In this document: positions 50,951-59,676 of the stretch, one piece after another | Numbering within the stretch: the first letter of the stretch is position 1 | Layout of the letters: each line of letters begins with the position of its first letter | Assembly (NCBI RefSeq): GCF_005889715.1 | Contig: NZ_VCKW01000011.1 | Span: 1-59,700, forward strand | Length of the DNA stretch: 59,700 nt | Reading direction: 5' to 3' | DNA from: Actinomadura soli | GTDB lineage: Bacteria; Actinomycetota; Actinomycetes; Streptosporangiales; Streptosporangiaceae | The notes under the pieces: generated by a model | What the model saw: the letters and a program-made list of their open reading frames with translations, nothing else | Told to the model about the DNA's origin: nothing | The model's database searches: none | Position numbers and translations under genes: made by a program

Positions 50951-52086
50951 CAGCGGTCTCCTCCCGACGGCCTCGGCCTCTCCATCAGCTCGCAGAAGCG
51001 GTCGAAGAGCCCGGACGCGTCGTGCGGGCCCGCCGCGGCCTCCGGGTGGTACTGGACGCTGAACGCGGGGCGCTCCAGGAGCCTCAGCCCCTCCACGCAC
51101 CCGTCGTTCAGGTTGACGTGGCTGACCTCACCGGGACCGTAGGGCGTGTCGAACGGGCCGTCCGTGGGGGCGTCCACGGCGAAGCCGTGATTGTGGGCCG
51201 ACACGTCGACCTTGCCCGTCGTCCTGTCCTGGACGGGCTGGTTGATGCCCCGGTGGCCGAACCTCAGCTTGTACGTCCCGAGGCCGAGCGCACGGCCGAA
51301 TATCTGGTTGCCGAAGCAGATCCCGAAGAACGGCGTGCCCGCGTCGAGGACGCCTTTGAGCGCGTCCACGGCGTAGCCGGCCGCGGCGGGGTCGCCTGGG
51401 CCGTTGGAGAAGAACACACCGTCCGGGTTGAGGGCGAGGATGTCCTCGGTGGTGCTGGTGGCGGGCAGGACGTGCACCTCGCAGCCCCGCTCGGACATCC
51501 GGTACGGCGTCATCGACTTGATGCCGAGGTCGACGGCGGCGACGGTGTAGCGCTTCTCACCCCTCGCCTGGACGACGTACGGCTCCTTGGTCGAAACGTC
51601 GCGTGCGAGGTCGGCGCCCTCCATCGAAGGGCTCTGCCGCACACGCTCCAGCAGTGCGTTCTCGCCCGGGGCGACGGCGTCCGTCCCGCTGAAGATGGCG
51701 GCGCGCATCGCGCCCCTGTCGCGCAGGTGCCGTGTCAGCGCACGCGTGCCGTGAACGGCGATGCCCACCACTCCCTGGTCGCGCAGAGCCGAACCCAGCG
51801 AACCGGTGGCCCGCCAGTTGGACGCCACCCGCGCGGGCTCACGCACCACATACCCGGCGACCTGGATGCGGCGCGATTCCGGGTCTTCGCCGTTGACGCC
51901 GGTGTTGCCGATGTGAGGGGACGTCATGGCCACGATCTGGCGCGCGTAGGAGGGGTCGGTGAGGGTCTCCTGGTAGCCGGTCATCCCGGTGTTGAAGACC
52001 ATCTCCCCGAACGTCTCCCCCTCGGCCCCGTAGGCGACCCCGTGGAAGACCCTGCCGTCTTCCAGTACGAGCAGAGCAGGGCTCAC
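50950..52086 (-). CDS. carA: Carbamoyl phosphate synthase small subunit
   Basis: A 378-residue glutaminase subunit supplying ammonia to CarB. The N-terminal CPSase domain begins [20 protein letters not shown] with [17 protein letters not shown]. The class I amidotransferase domain has [14 protein letters not shown] (nucleophile Cys), [10 protein letters not shown] and the catalytic His/Glu in [17 protein letters not shown] start overlapping the pyrC stop. Confidence 0.96.
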
Positions 52087-53366
52087 TGAAGCTTCCCTTC
52101 CAGGACGGTCGGCTTGCCGCGCAGGAACGTGGCGACGACCCGTCCGGGCAGCTCCAGCCCCGCGAACGGGGTGTTGCGGCTCTTGGACGTCAGGGCCGAC
52201 GGGTCCACGGCGCGGCGCGGCGACGGGTCGTACAGCGTGATGTTGGCGGGCGAGCCCGCCTCCAGCGGACGACCCTGTCCGCTCAGGCGGCCGATGCGCG
52301 CGGGGCGGGCGGCCATGCGGTCGGCGACCCCGGCCCAGTCGAGCAGCCCGGTCTCGACCATGGCCTCCTGCACGACGGGCAGCGCCGTCTCCAGGCCGAC
52401 CATGCCCATCGCGGCGACGGCCCACTCGGTCTCCTTGGCCTCGACCGGGTGCGGGGCGTGGTCGGTGGCGACGCAGTCGATCGTCCCGTCCGCGAGGGCG
52501 TCCCGCAGCGCGGCGACGTCGTCGGCGGTGCGCAGCGGCGGGTTGACCTTGAAGATCGGGTCGTAGGACCCGGCCTTGGCGTCGTTCAGCAGCAGGTGGT
52601 GCGGGGTGACCTCGGCGGTGACCGGGCAGCCCTTGCTCTTCGCCCACCGGATGATCTCCACGGACCCGGCCGTGGACACGTGGCAGACGTGCAGCCGCGA
52701 CCCGACGTGCTGGGCGAGCAGCACGTCCCGGGCGATGATCGCCTCCTCGGCGACGGCGGGCCAGCCGCGCAGGCCGAGCGCGGCCGACATCTCGCCCTCG
52801 TTCATCTGCGCGCCCTCGGTGAGCCTCGGCTCCTGCGCGTGCTGGGCGACGACGCCGTCGAACGCCTTCACGTACTCCAGCGCCCGGCGCATGATGACCG
52901 CGTCGGACACGCAGTGCCCGTCGTCTGAGAAGACCCGTACCCGCGCGGCGGAATCGGCCATCGCGCCCAGCTCCGCGAGCTGTTCACCGGCGATACTGCG
53001 CGTGACCGCCCCGACGGGCTGGACGTCGCAGTATCCGGCCTCGCGCCCTAGGCGCCATACCTGTTCGACCACACCGGCGGTGTCCGCCACTGGGTCGGTG
53101 TTGGCCATCGCGTGGACGGCGGTGTATCCGCCCATGGCGGCGGCCTTCGTCCCGGACTCGACGGTCTCGGCGTCCTCACGTCCCGGCTCGCGCAGATGGG
53201 TGTGCAGGTCGACGAGACCGGGGAGCGCAATGAGGCCATCGGCGTCGATGGCCTGCGCGTCGGCGGCGTCCAGGCGGGAACCCACCGCGGCGATGGCGCC
53301 GTCGCGGATCAGGATGTCGGTGGCGTCCCCACCGAGAATCCGCACGCCCTTGATAAGGAAACTCAC
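52083..53366 (-). CDS. pyrC: Dihydroorotase
   Basis: A 427-residue amidohydrolase closing carbamoyl aspartate to dihydroorotate. Metal ligands and family motifs are [17 protein letters not shown] (HxH, near residue 58), [34 protein letters not shown] and [15 protein letters not shown]. It is the class I (PyrC/AllB-like) type common next to pyrB in Gram-positive bacteria. GTG start overlaps the pyrB stop. Confidence 0.95.
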   Translation of the reverse strand: MSFLIKGVRILGGDATDILIRDGAIAAVGSRLDAADAQAIDADGLIALPGLVDLHTHLREPGREDAETVESGTKAAAMGGYTAVHAMANTDPVADTAGVVEQVWRLGREAGYCDVQPVGAVTRSIAGEQLAELGAMADSAARVRVFSDDGHCVSDAVIMRRALEYVKAFDGVVAQHAQEPRLTEGAQMNEGEMSAALGLRGWPAVAEEAIIARDVLLAQHVGSRLHVCHVSTAGSVEIIRWAKSKGCPVTAEVTPHHLLLNDAKAGSYDPIFKVNPPLRTADDVAALRDALADGTIDCVATDHAPHPVEAKETEWAVAAMGMVGLETALPVVQEAMVETGLLDWAGVADRMAARPARIGRLSGQGRPLEAGSPANITLYDPSPRRAVDPSALTSKSRNTPFAGLELPGRVVATFLRGKPTVLEGKLQ

Positions 53367-54304
53367 TGGGACACCTCCTGGCCGATGGCCGGCTCGGAGC
53401 CCCCGAGCAGCAGGTACAGGACGGCCATGCGGGCGCTGACGCCGTTGGCGACCTGTTCGACGATGGTGGAGCGGACCGAGTCGGCGACCTCGGCGGCGAT
53501 CTCGACGCCGCGGTTCATCGGGCCCGGATGCATGACGATGGCGTGGTCGGGCAGGGCCGCCATGCGCTCGGCGTCCAGCCCGTAGCGGCGGCTGTACTCG
53601 CGGACGGTCGGGAAGTAGGCGGCGTTCATCCGCTCCTGCTGGACGCGCAGCATCATGATGACGTCGCTCTTGGGCAGCACGCCGTCCAGGTCGTAGGACA
53701 CCGAGCACGGCCACGTGCCGATGGCGACCGGCAGCAGCGTCGGCGGCGCGACCACGGTCACGTCCGCGCCGAGCGTGTTGAGCAGCAGGACGTTGGATCG
53801 TGCCACCCGGCTGTGCAGGACGTCGCCGACGATCGTCACCCTGCGGCCGTCCAGGTCACCGAGCCGCTTACGCATGGTGAACGCGTCCAGGAGGGCCTGG
53901 GTGGGGTGCTCGTGGGTGCCGTCACCGGCGTTGACGACGCTGCCCTGCACCCAGCCGGCCAGCCGGTGCGGTGCGCCCGACGCGCCGTGCCGGATGACGA
54001 CACCGTCCGCGCCCATCGCCTCCAGCGTGAGGGCCGTGTCCTTCAGGCTCTCGCCCTTCGACACGCTCGACCCCTTGGCGGAGAAGTTGATGACGTCGGC
54101 CGACAGCCGCTTGGCCGCGGCCTCGAACGAGATGCGGGTGCGGGTGGAGTCCTCGAAGAAGAGGTTGACGACCGTCCGGCCGCGCAGCGTCGGCAGCTTC
54201 TTGATGGACCGGCCCGCGATGTGCGCGAGCTCCTCGGCCGTGTCGAGGACGAGCAGCGCGTCGTCGCGGCTCAGGTCGGCGGCGGAGATCAGATGGCGGT
54301 TCAT
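53363..54304 (-). CDS. pyrB: Aspartate carbamoyltransferase catalytic subunit
   Basis: A 313-residue enzyme forming carbamoyl aspartate. The carbamoyl phosphate loop is [19 protein letters not shown] (residues ~50-68); HGASGAPH and [17 protein letters not shown] are present; the aspartate side shows [11 protein letters not shown] and [11 protein letters not shown]. No pyrI regulatory gene follows, as expected for actinobacteria. The start overlaps the pyrR stop by 4 bases. Confidence 0.97.
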   Translation of the reverse strand: MNRHLISAADLSRDDALLVLDTAEELAHIAGRSIKKLPTLRGRTVVNLFFEDSTRTRISFEAAAKRLSADVINFSAKGSSVSKGESLKDTALTLEAMGADGVVIRHGASGAPHRLAGWVQGSVVNAGDGTHEHPTQALLDAFTMRKRLGDLDGRRVTIVGDVLHSRVARSNVLLLNTLGADVTVVAPPTLLPVAIGTWPCSVSYDLDGVLPKSDVIMMLRVQQERMNAAYFPTVREYSRRYGLDAERMAALPDHAIVMHPGPMNRGVEIAAEVADSVRSTIVEQVANGVSARMAVLYLLLGGSEPAIGQEVSQ

Positions 54305-54918
54305 TCGGCACCCCCCGTCGGGGTCGGCAGGGTCGGGCCGAGCAGCACGGCGTCGCGCCCGTCGTTCTCGTCCAGCAGGACCTTCACGGTCTCGCGCATC
54401 GAGGTGGGCAGGTTCTTGCCCACGTAGTCCGGGCGGATCGGCAGCTGCCGGTGCCCGCGGTCGACCAGCACGGCGAGCTGGACGGCGCGCGGCCGCCCGA
54501 GGTCGTTGAGCGCGTCGAGCGCGGCGCGCACCGTCCGGCCGGAGAACAGCACGTCGTCGACCAGGACGACGACCCGGTCGTCGATGCCCTCCGGGGGCAG
54601 CTCGGTGCGGCCGAGGGCGCGGGCGGGCCGCAGCCGCAGGTCGTCCCGGTACATGGTCACGTCGAGCGAGCCCCAGGGCACCGGGCGGCCCTCGACCTCG
54701 CGCAGCGCCCCGGCGAGCCGCTCGGCCAGGGTGACGCCGCGGGTCTGGATGCCGAGCAGGAGGACGTCATGGCCGCCCTTGGTCCGCTCGAGGATCTCGT
54801 GTGCGATCCGGGTCAGCGCGCGCCTGATGTCGGGACCCTCGAGAACGGCCTTGGGCCGGGGATCACCGTCCGCCACGCGCCCCTCCACGGGCCGTTCCGG
54901 CCTGGAGGCAGCATTCAT
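54301..54918 (-). CDS. pyrR: PyrR, pyrimidine operon regulator/uracil phosphoribosyltransferase-like
   Basis: A 205-residue PyrR with the PRPP motif [20 protein letters not shown] (residues ~121-140) and typical [14 protein letters not shown] and YRDDLRLRP segments. PyrR binds a conserved stem-loop in pyr mRNA when UMP is high. I chose the ATG at 54918, eight bases after AAGGAG, over the adjacent GTG at 54921. In Mycobacterium PyrR is known to act by blocking translation. The loop right at this ribosome binding site supports the same here. Confidence 0.94.
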   Translation of the reverse strand: MNAASRPERPVEGRVADGDPRPKAVLEGPDIRRALTRIAHEILERTKGGHDVLLLGIQTRGVTLAERLAGALREVEGRPVPWGSLDVTMYRDDLRLRPARALGRTELPPEGIDDRVVVLVDDVLFSGRTVRAALDALNDLGRPRAVQLAVLVDRGHRQLPIRPDYVGKNLPTSMRETVKVLLDENDGRDAVLLGPTLPTPTGGAE

Positions 54919-54926
54919 CACGGAAA

Positions 54927-54951
54927 CTCCTTTCCCGCCTCACGGGACGGG
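54927..54951 (-). promoter_or_regulatory. PyrR-binding stem-loop next to the pyrR ribosome binding site
   Basis: Minus strand CCCG, TCCCGTGAGG (54938-54947), CGGG, then AAGGAG. The loop fits the PyrR consensus core UCCNGNGAGG exactly, and a CCCG/CGGG stem closes it. The Shine-Dalgarno starts two bases after the stem, so PyrR bound here should hide it. Confidence 0.75.
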
Positions 54952-54976
54952 CCTTAAAGGACGTCTTGCGTCCCCC

Positions 54977-54982
54977 ACGGTA
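54977..54982 (-). promoter_or_regulatory. Candidate -10 element of the pyr operon
   Basis: TACCGT on the minus strand, about 60 bases before the pyrR start. It would give a leader of roughly 50 bases, enough for the PyrR loop. No good -35 hexamer is visible. Confidence 0.35.
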
Positions 54983-55173
54983 GCAGCCGCGCCGCGCCGC
55001 ACCGCTCCCGGACCGGTGCACATATTCGCAGGTGAGAGGCGTCACATTCGACGCGCCGCCGACGCGCGGAACGAGCCCGCCGAGGGCCCGCCGCGCCGTG
55101 CCCGCAGGGCTTGCGGACGATCCGGGCCGCCCACATCGAGTCCTGCGGATTCGACCGCTTTTTTCCAATCAGC

Positions 55174-55202
55174 TTGACCTAGGGGCTTCTCCGTTTTACC
55201 GT
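55174..55202 (+). promoter_or_regulatory. bldD promoter
   Basis: TTGACC (55174-55179) and TACCGT (55197-55202), 17 bases apart, match the housekeeping sigma consensus well. Transcription would start near 55209, giving a leader of about 110 bases. Confidence 0.65.
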
Positions 55203-55215
55203 CACTGTCCGTAAC
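55201..55215 (+). promoter_or_regulatory. BldD-box-like sequence at the bldD start site
   Basis: GTCACTGTCCGTAAC overlaps the -10 and predicted start site. It agrees with most fixed positions of the published BldD pseudo-palindrome NTNACNC(A/T)GNGTNAN. BldD is autoregulated in Streptomyces, so self-binding here is reasonable. Confidence 0.45.
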
Positions 55216-55319
55216 CATCCCCGGGGGCGGACTCCTGAGGCCCAATGGCTTCGCGAATCGGTCCCCCTCCGGCGAGAGCCGGAGTCCGACGACGATGAAA
55301 GTGAGCCTGGGGGGCCAGA

Positions 55320-55814
55320 ATGCCGTCTGAATACGCAAAGGCTCTCGGCGCGCGCCTGCGCGCCATCCGCACCCAGCAGGGCCTGTCCCTGCACGGCGTG
55401 GAGGAGAAGTCCCGTGGCCGCTGGAAGGCCGTCGTCGTGGGTTCGTACGAGCGGGGCGACCGCGCCGTCACCGTTCAGAAGCTGGCCGAGCTCGCCGATT
55501 TCTACGGCGTGCCGGTTTCCGAGTTGCTGCCCGGCGGAGCCGCGCCGAGCCCGCTCGGGCCTACACCCAAGCTCGTGATCGATCTAGAGCGGTTGCAGCA
55601 GCTTCCGAAAGACAAGGCCGGTCCACTCGCCCGCTACGCCGCGACGATTCAAAGCCAGCGTGGCGACTACAACGGAAAGGTCCTGTCCATCCGCCAAGAA
55701 GACCTGCGTTCACTCGCGGTCATCTATGACAAGTCCCCGACCGAGCTCACCGAAGAGCTCATCGGCTGGGGCGTCCTCGACCCGGAGGCGCGCCGCGCCG
55801 TCGAGTCGTTCTGA
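55320..55814 (+). CDS. bldD: BldD, c-di-GMP-responsive developmental regulator
   Basis: A 164-residue protein. The N-terminal XRE-type helix-turn-helix covers residues ~4-70 (YAKALGARLRAIRTQQGLSL, YERGDRAVTVQKLAELADFY). The C-terminal domain has the c-di-GMP signature RGD-x8-RQED at residues 114-128, the same numbering as in Streptomyces coelicolor BldD (R114, D116, R125, D128). With c-di-GMP it dimerises and represses sporulation genes. It is divergent from the pyr operon, a conserved placement. The intact motif predicts a morphologically complex, sporulating life cycle. Confidence 0.96.
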   Translation: MPSEYAKALGARLRAIRTQQGLSLHGVEEKSRGRWKAVVVGSYERGDRAVTVQKLAELADFYGVPVSELLPGGAAPSPLGPTPKLVIDLERLQQLPKDKAGPLARYAATIQSQRGDYNGKVLSIRQEDLRSLAVIYDKSPTELTEELIGWGVLDPEARRAVESF

Positions 55815-55829
55815 CGCATCCGCACCACC

Positions 55830-55864
55830 GTGACGGGGCCCGGCGCTGCGCCGGGCCCCGTCAC
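55830..55864. terminator. Bidirectional terminator after bldD
   Basis: GTGACGGGGCCCGGCGC and its exact complement GCGCCGGGCCCCGTCAC meet around a single T, a 17-bp inverted repeat between the convergent bldD and CoA-transferase genes. A GTGTGTTCTT stretch follows on the plus strand. Confidence 0.85.
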
Positions 55865-55889
55865 GTGTGTTCTTCGTCACACGCCCCGA

Positions 55890-57116
55890 TCAGCCGCCGA
55901 CCAGCCGTCGAGCGCGCAGTTCCCCGATCCGTTCCGGCGGCAGGGACAGGACGTCCCGGAGAACCTCCTCCGTGTCCCCGCCCAAGGCCGGGGCCGGGCT
56001 GGGCGGCAGGGACGCCTCACCGAGCCGTAGCGGAGAGCCCGGGGCCAGATGTGGTCCTATGCCCGGCTGGTCGAGAAGCGCCATGAGCGGCTCGGTGTGC
56101 AGGTCCCGGGTGAGCTCCGCGAAGCCGCGGTAGCGGGACCACAGGACCGACGTTCCCTTCAACCCGTCCTCGACCTGCTCGCACGTGCGGGACGCGAACC
56201 AGGGCGCGAGGACGCCGCCGAGCGCGTCCCGGTAGGCGTAGCGGTCTCCGGCGCGGCGGAAGTCTGCGTCCAGAGCGCGCTCCAACGCGGCGGTCACCTC
56301 GCCTAGGCCGGTCGCCCCCACCAGGTCGCGCCAATGACGGGGCGTGAGGGTGACGACCATGACGCGTCCGTCGGCGGTGGCGAAGTCACGTCCGAAGTCC
56401 CCGAAGACGCTGTTGCCCAGGCGTGGACGTGCCTTGCCCAGCTGCGCCTCAGCGAGATAGCCGAGGTTCCCGGCCGTGGCCAAGGCGACGTCTTGCAGCG
56501 CGATGCGGATCCTCTGGCCCTCGCCCGTGCGCAGACGGTGCCGTTCGGCGGCCAGCAGGCCGATGGCCAGGTAGAGGCCGCATGCGATGTCCCAGGCGGG
56601 AAGCGCGTGGTTCACCGGCGCCGCCTGGTCGGACGGGCCCGTGATGGACGGGAACCCCACGGCGGCGTTCACCGTGTAGTCGACCGCATTGCCCCCGTCC
56701 CGGCGGCCCTGTAGCTGGACGTGGATCAGGTCTGGACGCGCCTGCCGCAGGCTCTCGTACGCAAGCCCTTCGCGTGGCGGCGCGTTGGTCAGGACCACGC
56801 CGCTCTCCCTGACGAGACCGGCGACCAGTTCCCGTCCCTCCGACGAGCGGAGGTCGACCGTGACCGATCTCTTGCCCTTGTTCAGCCCCGCCCAGTACAG
56901 GCTGTGGCCGGACGGGGCGAGCGGCCAGCGGTCGATGTCGGGGCCGCCGCCCACCGGGTCGACGCGGATCACGTCCGCGCCGAGCTGGGCGAGCGTCATC
57001 CCGCCCAGCGGCGCGGCGACGAAGCTGGACAGCTCGACCACGCGCAGACCGTCGAGCGGCCCTCCGGTCAGCGGCTCTTCAGCCGGTGGCTCTCCGGTCG
57101 GTGGCCGTTCGGTCAC
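55890..57116 (-). CDS. Family III CoA-transferase, 2-methylfumaryl-CoA isomerase-like
   Basis: A 408-residue CaiB/BaiF-type protein. LDGLRVVELSSFVAAPLGGM, TLAQLGADVIRVDPVGGGPD, WAGLNKGKRSVTVDLRSSEG and the TNAPPREGLAY segment match the subgroup labelled 2-methylfumaryl-CoA isomerase (Mct), which moves CoA within one C5 acid. The N-terminal ~16 residues are a Pro/Glu/Thr-rich repeat. The GTG start overlaps the alcohol dehydrogenase stop (GTGA). The exact reaction is uncertain because family members differ in acyl substrate and no other 3-hydroxypropionate-cycle gene is present. Confidence 0.78.
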   Translation of the reverse strand: MTERPPTGEPPAEEPLTGGPLDGLRVVELSSFVAAPLGGMTLAQLGADVIRVDPVGGGPDIDRWPLAPSGHSLYWAGLNKGKRSVTVDLRSSEGRELVAGLVRESGVVLTNAPPREGLAYESLRQARPDLIHVQLQGRRDGGNAVDYTVNAAVGFPSITGPSDQAAPVNHALPAWDIACGLYLAIGLLAAERHRLRTGEGQRIRIALQDVALATAGNLGYLAEAQLGKARPRLGNSVFGDFGRDFATADGRVMVVTLTPRHWRDLVGATGLGEVTAALERALDADFRRAGDRYAYRDALGGVLAPWFASRTCEQVEDGLKGTSVLWSRYRGFAELTRDLHTEPLMALLDQPGIGPHLAPGSPLRLGEASLPPSPAPALGGDTEEVLRDVLSLPPERIGELRARRLVGG

Positions 57117-58198
57117 GGGGCGATCTCGATGAGGGAGCGCACGCCCTGCCCGGCCCGCATCCGGTCGAACGCGGCGGCGACGCCGTCCAGGCCGATGCGG
57201 TGGGTGACCAGCGTCGACAGGTCGAGCCGCCCCGCCTCGATCTCCGCGGCGAGCGGCGGGACGTCCCGGTCGGGGTCGGACGACCCGTACACCGAGCTGG
57301 TCAGCCGCCGGTTGAAGTGGAACAGCTCCAGCGCGTTGAACGTGACGGCGTCGTCGCGGGCCCCCACGCCGACGACCGTGCACTGCCCGCCGCGGCGCAC
57401 CGACTGCCAGGCCGTCCGGATCAGGTCCGCCTTGCCGACGCACTCGAAGGCGTGGTCGGCGCCGCGTCCGCCCGTCAGGGCGCGGACCTGCTTGGCCAGC
57501 TTGGGGTCGCCTTCCAGGTAGTGCGTCGCACCCGCCGCCCTGGCGAGCGCCTCCTTCTCCGTGCCCCGGTCGACGGCGATGACGTTTCCGGCTCCGGCGA
57601 GGCGGGCGCCCATGACGGCCGACAGCCCGATGCCGCCGAGGCCGATGACCAGCACCGACTGCCCCTCACGGACCCGCGCGGTGTTACGGACGGCGCCGAT
57701 GCCCGTCAGCACGGCGCACCCCAGCAGCGCCCCGAGGTCGAGTGGAGCGGACGCGGGCAACGGCACCACGGCACGTTCCGGCATCACCAGTTCTTCCGCG
57801 AAACCACCGACGCCCATGCACGCGTACAGTTCCTCGCCGTCCAGCGTCGCACCGGACGGAGGGCTCACGGCCCCTTCCACGGCGCTGCAGAGCCACGGCT
57901 CGTCCTGACCGCAGAACCAGCACTCGCCGCACGCGGCGGCCCAGTTCAGCACGACCCGGTCACCGGGCCGCACCTTCGTCACGTCCTCGCCCACCTCCGC
58001 GACCGTGCCCGCGGCCTCGTGGCCGAGGACGAGCGGGAACCTCGGCGCGAGCGTGCCGTTGATCATCGACAGGTCGGAGTGGCAGACCCCGGCCGCCGCC
58101 ACCCGGACGCGCACATCCCCCGGGCCGACCGGCGGCGGTTCGATCTCGCAGACCCGCGGCGGAGCGCCCGGCTCCGCGGCGACGACGGCCTTGACCAT
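57113..58198 (-). CDS. Zinc-dependent alcohol dehydrogenase (MDR family)
   Basis: A 361-residue medium-chain dehydrogenase. Catalytic zinc ligands lie in AAGVCHSDLSM (Cys) and VLGHEAAGTVAEVGED (His-Glu). The structural zinc lobe is CGECWFCGQDEPWLC (residues ~90-104). The NAD site is VIGLGGIGLSAVMGA. It oxidises an alcohol to an aldehyde, or the reverse, and may serve the downstream CoA-transferase pathway together with the upstream aldehyde dehydrogenase, 25 bases away. Confidence 0.93.
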   Translation of the reverse strand: MVKAVVAAEPGAPPRVCEIEPPPVGPGDVRVRVAAAGVCHSDLSMINGTLAPRFPLVLGHEAAGTVAEVGEDVTKVRPGDRVVLNWAAACGECWFCGQDEPWLCSAVEGAVSPPSGATLDGEELYACMGVGGFAEELVMPERAVVPLPASAPLDLGALLGCAVLTGIGAVRNTARVREGQSVLVIGLGGIGLSAVMGARLAGAGNVIAVDRGTEKEALARAAGATHYLEGDPKLAKQVRALTGGRGADHAFECVGKADLIRTAWQSVRRGGQCTVVGVGARDDAVTFNALELFHFNRRLTSSVYGSSDPDRDVPPLAAEIEAGRLDLSTLVTHRIGLDGVAAAFDRMRAGQGVRSLIEIAP

Positions 58199-58223
58199 GG
58201 GGCGGTTCTCCTCGGCTGAAGGT

Positions 58224-59642
58224 TCAGAGCTGGATGGACTTGGTCTCAAGGAACTCGTCGAGGCCGAACCGTCCCATCTCGCGGCCGAGCCCGGACTGCT
58301 TGTACCCGCCGAACGGCGCCATCGGGTTGTACGCGCCGCCGTTGACGTCGATGGACCCCGTCTTGACCTGGCGGGCGAACGCCAGCGCCCGGTCCTTCTC
58401 CGCCGCCCACACACCCCCCGCGAGGCCGTACCGGGAGTTGTTCGCGATCTGGAGCGCCTCGTCCTCGTCCCGGAACGGGATGACCGACAGCACGGGACCG
58501 AAGATCTCCTCCTGCGCGACGGTCGCGTCCTGGTCGACATCGGCCAGGACGGTGGCCGCGACGTAGTGCCCGCGGTCGAACCCGTCCGGCGGGCCGCTCC
58601 CGCCCGTGACGACGCGCGCGCCTTCCGAGACACCGGTGTCGATGAAGCCCCGCACCCGCTCCAACTGCGCGCGGGACACCATCGGCCCCAGCCTCGTGGA
58701 CGGGTCGAGCGGATCACCCGGCGCGAACCCCTCGGCGAACCCCTTGGCCAGTTCGAGGGCCTGCTCGTAAAGGTCCTGGTGGACGAGCATGCGCGTCCAG
58801 GCCGTGCACGTCTGCCCGCCGTTGAGGAACGCGTTCGCGACTCCGACCTTCACGGCGGTCTTCACGTCGGCGTCGTCCAGGATGACGTTGGCGGACTTGC
58901 CGCCCAGCTCCAGCGCGACCTTCTTGATCGTCCCGGCGGCCAGCTCCGCGACCCGCGACCCGGCCCGCACCGACCCCGTGAACGACACCATGTCGACCTC
59001 GGGATGGACGGCGAGCGCCTCCCCTGCGACCGGCCCGTACCCGGGCACCAGGTTGACGACGCCCGCGGGCAGCCCGGCCTCGTGGACGGCGTCCATCAGC
59101 ACATGGGCGACCAGCGGCGCGACCTCGCTCGGCTTGATCACGATCGTGCAGCCGGCGGCGAGCGCGGGCGCGAGCTTGCAGGTGATCTGGTGCAGCGGAT
59201 AGTTCCACGGCGTGATCGCGCCGACGACGCCCGCGGGCTCGCGCACCACCAGCGAGTTCCCGACGCGCTCCTCCGGCACGCCCCCGGCGATCAGCTCGGC
59301 GTATCCGGCGACCACCGTCCGCGGCAGCCTCGCCTGGATGCGGGTCGCGATCCGCATCGGCGTGCCGACCTCGCTCGCGATCGTCCGCGCGATCTCGTCC
59401 TCGCGGCTCGCGAGCGCGTCGTGCAGCCGTCCGAGGTACTCCGAACGCTCCGTGCAGGACGTCGCCGACCACGCCGGCAACGCGGCCCGCGCGGCCCTGA
59501 CGGCCCGGTCGACGTCGTCCGCCGTCCCCTCCGGCACGGTGCCGAGCGTCTCCTCGGTCGCGGGGTTCTCGACGGCGATGACCCCGCGGCCGCTCGGGCT
59601 CGTCCACTCTCCGTCGATGTAGAGGGCATCTCGGTCGTGCAC
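58224..59642 (-). CDS. NAD(P)-dependent aldehyde dehydrogenase
   Basis: A 472-residue aldehyde dehydrogenase. NAD-binding TPWNYPLHQITCKLAPAL and SFTGSVRAGSRV, the general-base Glu245 in ALELGGKSAN, and nucleophile Cys279 in GGQTCTAW are all present. The ending NPMAPFGGYKQSGLGREMG is also typical. The start is the GTG at 59642. A longer reading upstream enters the adapter sequence and is artificial. It would oxidise the aldehyde produced by the adjacent dehydrogenase. The natural substrate is unknown. Confidence 0.93.
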   Translation of the reverse strand: MHDRDALYIDGEWTSPSGRGVIAVENPATEETLGTVPEGTADDVDRAVRAARAALPAWSATSCTERSEYLGRLHDALASREDEIARTIASEVGTPMRIATRIQARLPRTVVAGYAELIAGGVPEERVGNSLVVREPAGVVGAITPWNYPLHQITCKLAPALAAGCTIVIKPSEVAPLVAHVLMDAVHEAGLPAGVVNLVPGYGPVAGEALAVHPEVDMVSFTGSVRAGSRVAELAAGTIKKVALELGGKSANVILDDADVKTAVKVGVANAFLNGGQTCTAWTRMLVHQDLYEQALELAKGFAEGFAPGDPLDPSTRLGPMVSRAQLERVRGFIDTGVSEGARVVTGGSGPPDGFDRGHYVAATVLADVDQDATVAQEEIFGPVLSVIPFRDEDEALQIANNSRYGLAGGVWAAEKDRALAFARQVKTGSIDVNGGAYNPMAPFGGYKQSGLGREMGRFGLDEFLETKSIQL

Positions 59643-59676
59643 GGCGACTCCTCACATGTCGGCAGGTTCTATGAAT

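Larger units (their letters stand above)
54983..55319. other. pyrR-bldD divergent intergenic region
   Basis: Together with the PyrR leader (54919-54982) this makes a 401-base gap without a gene. The listed pyr and bldD promoter elements and the BldD-box-like sequence lie in it. The bldD leader carries the hairpin CTCCGGCGAGAGCCGGAG near 55267-55284. Confidence 0.6.
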
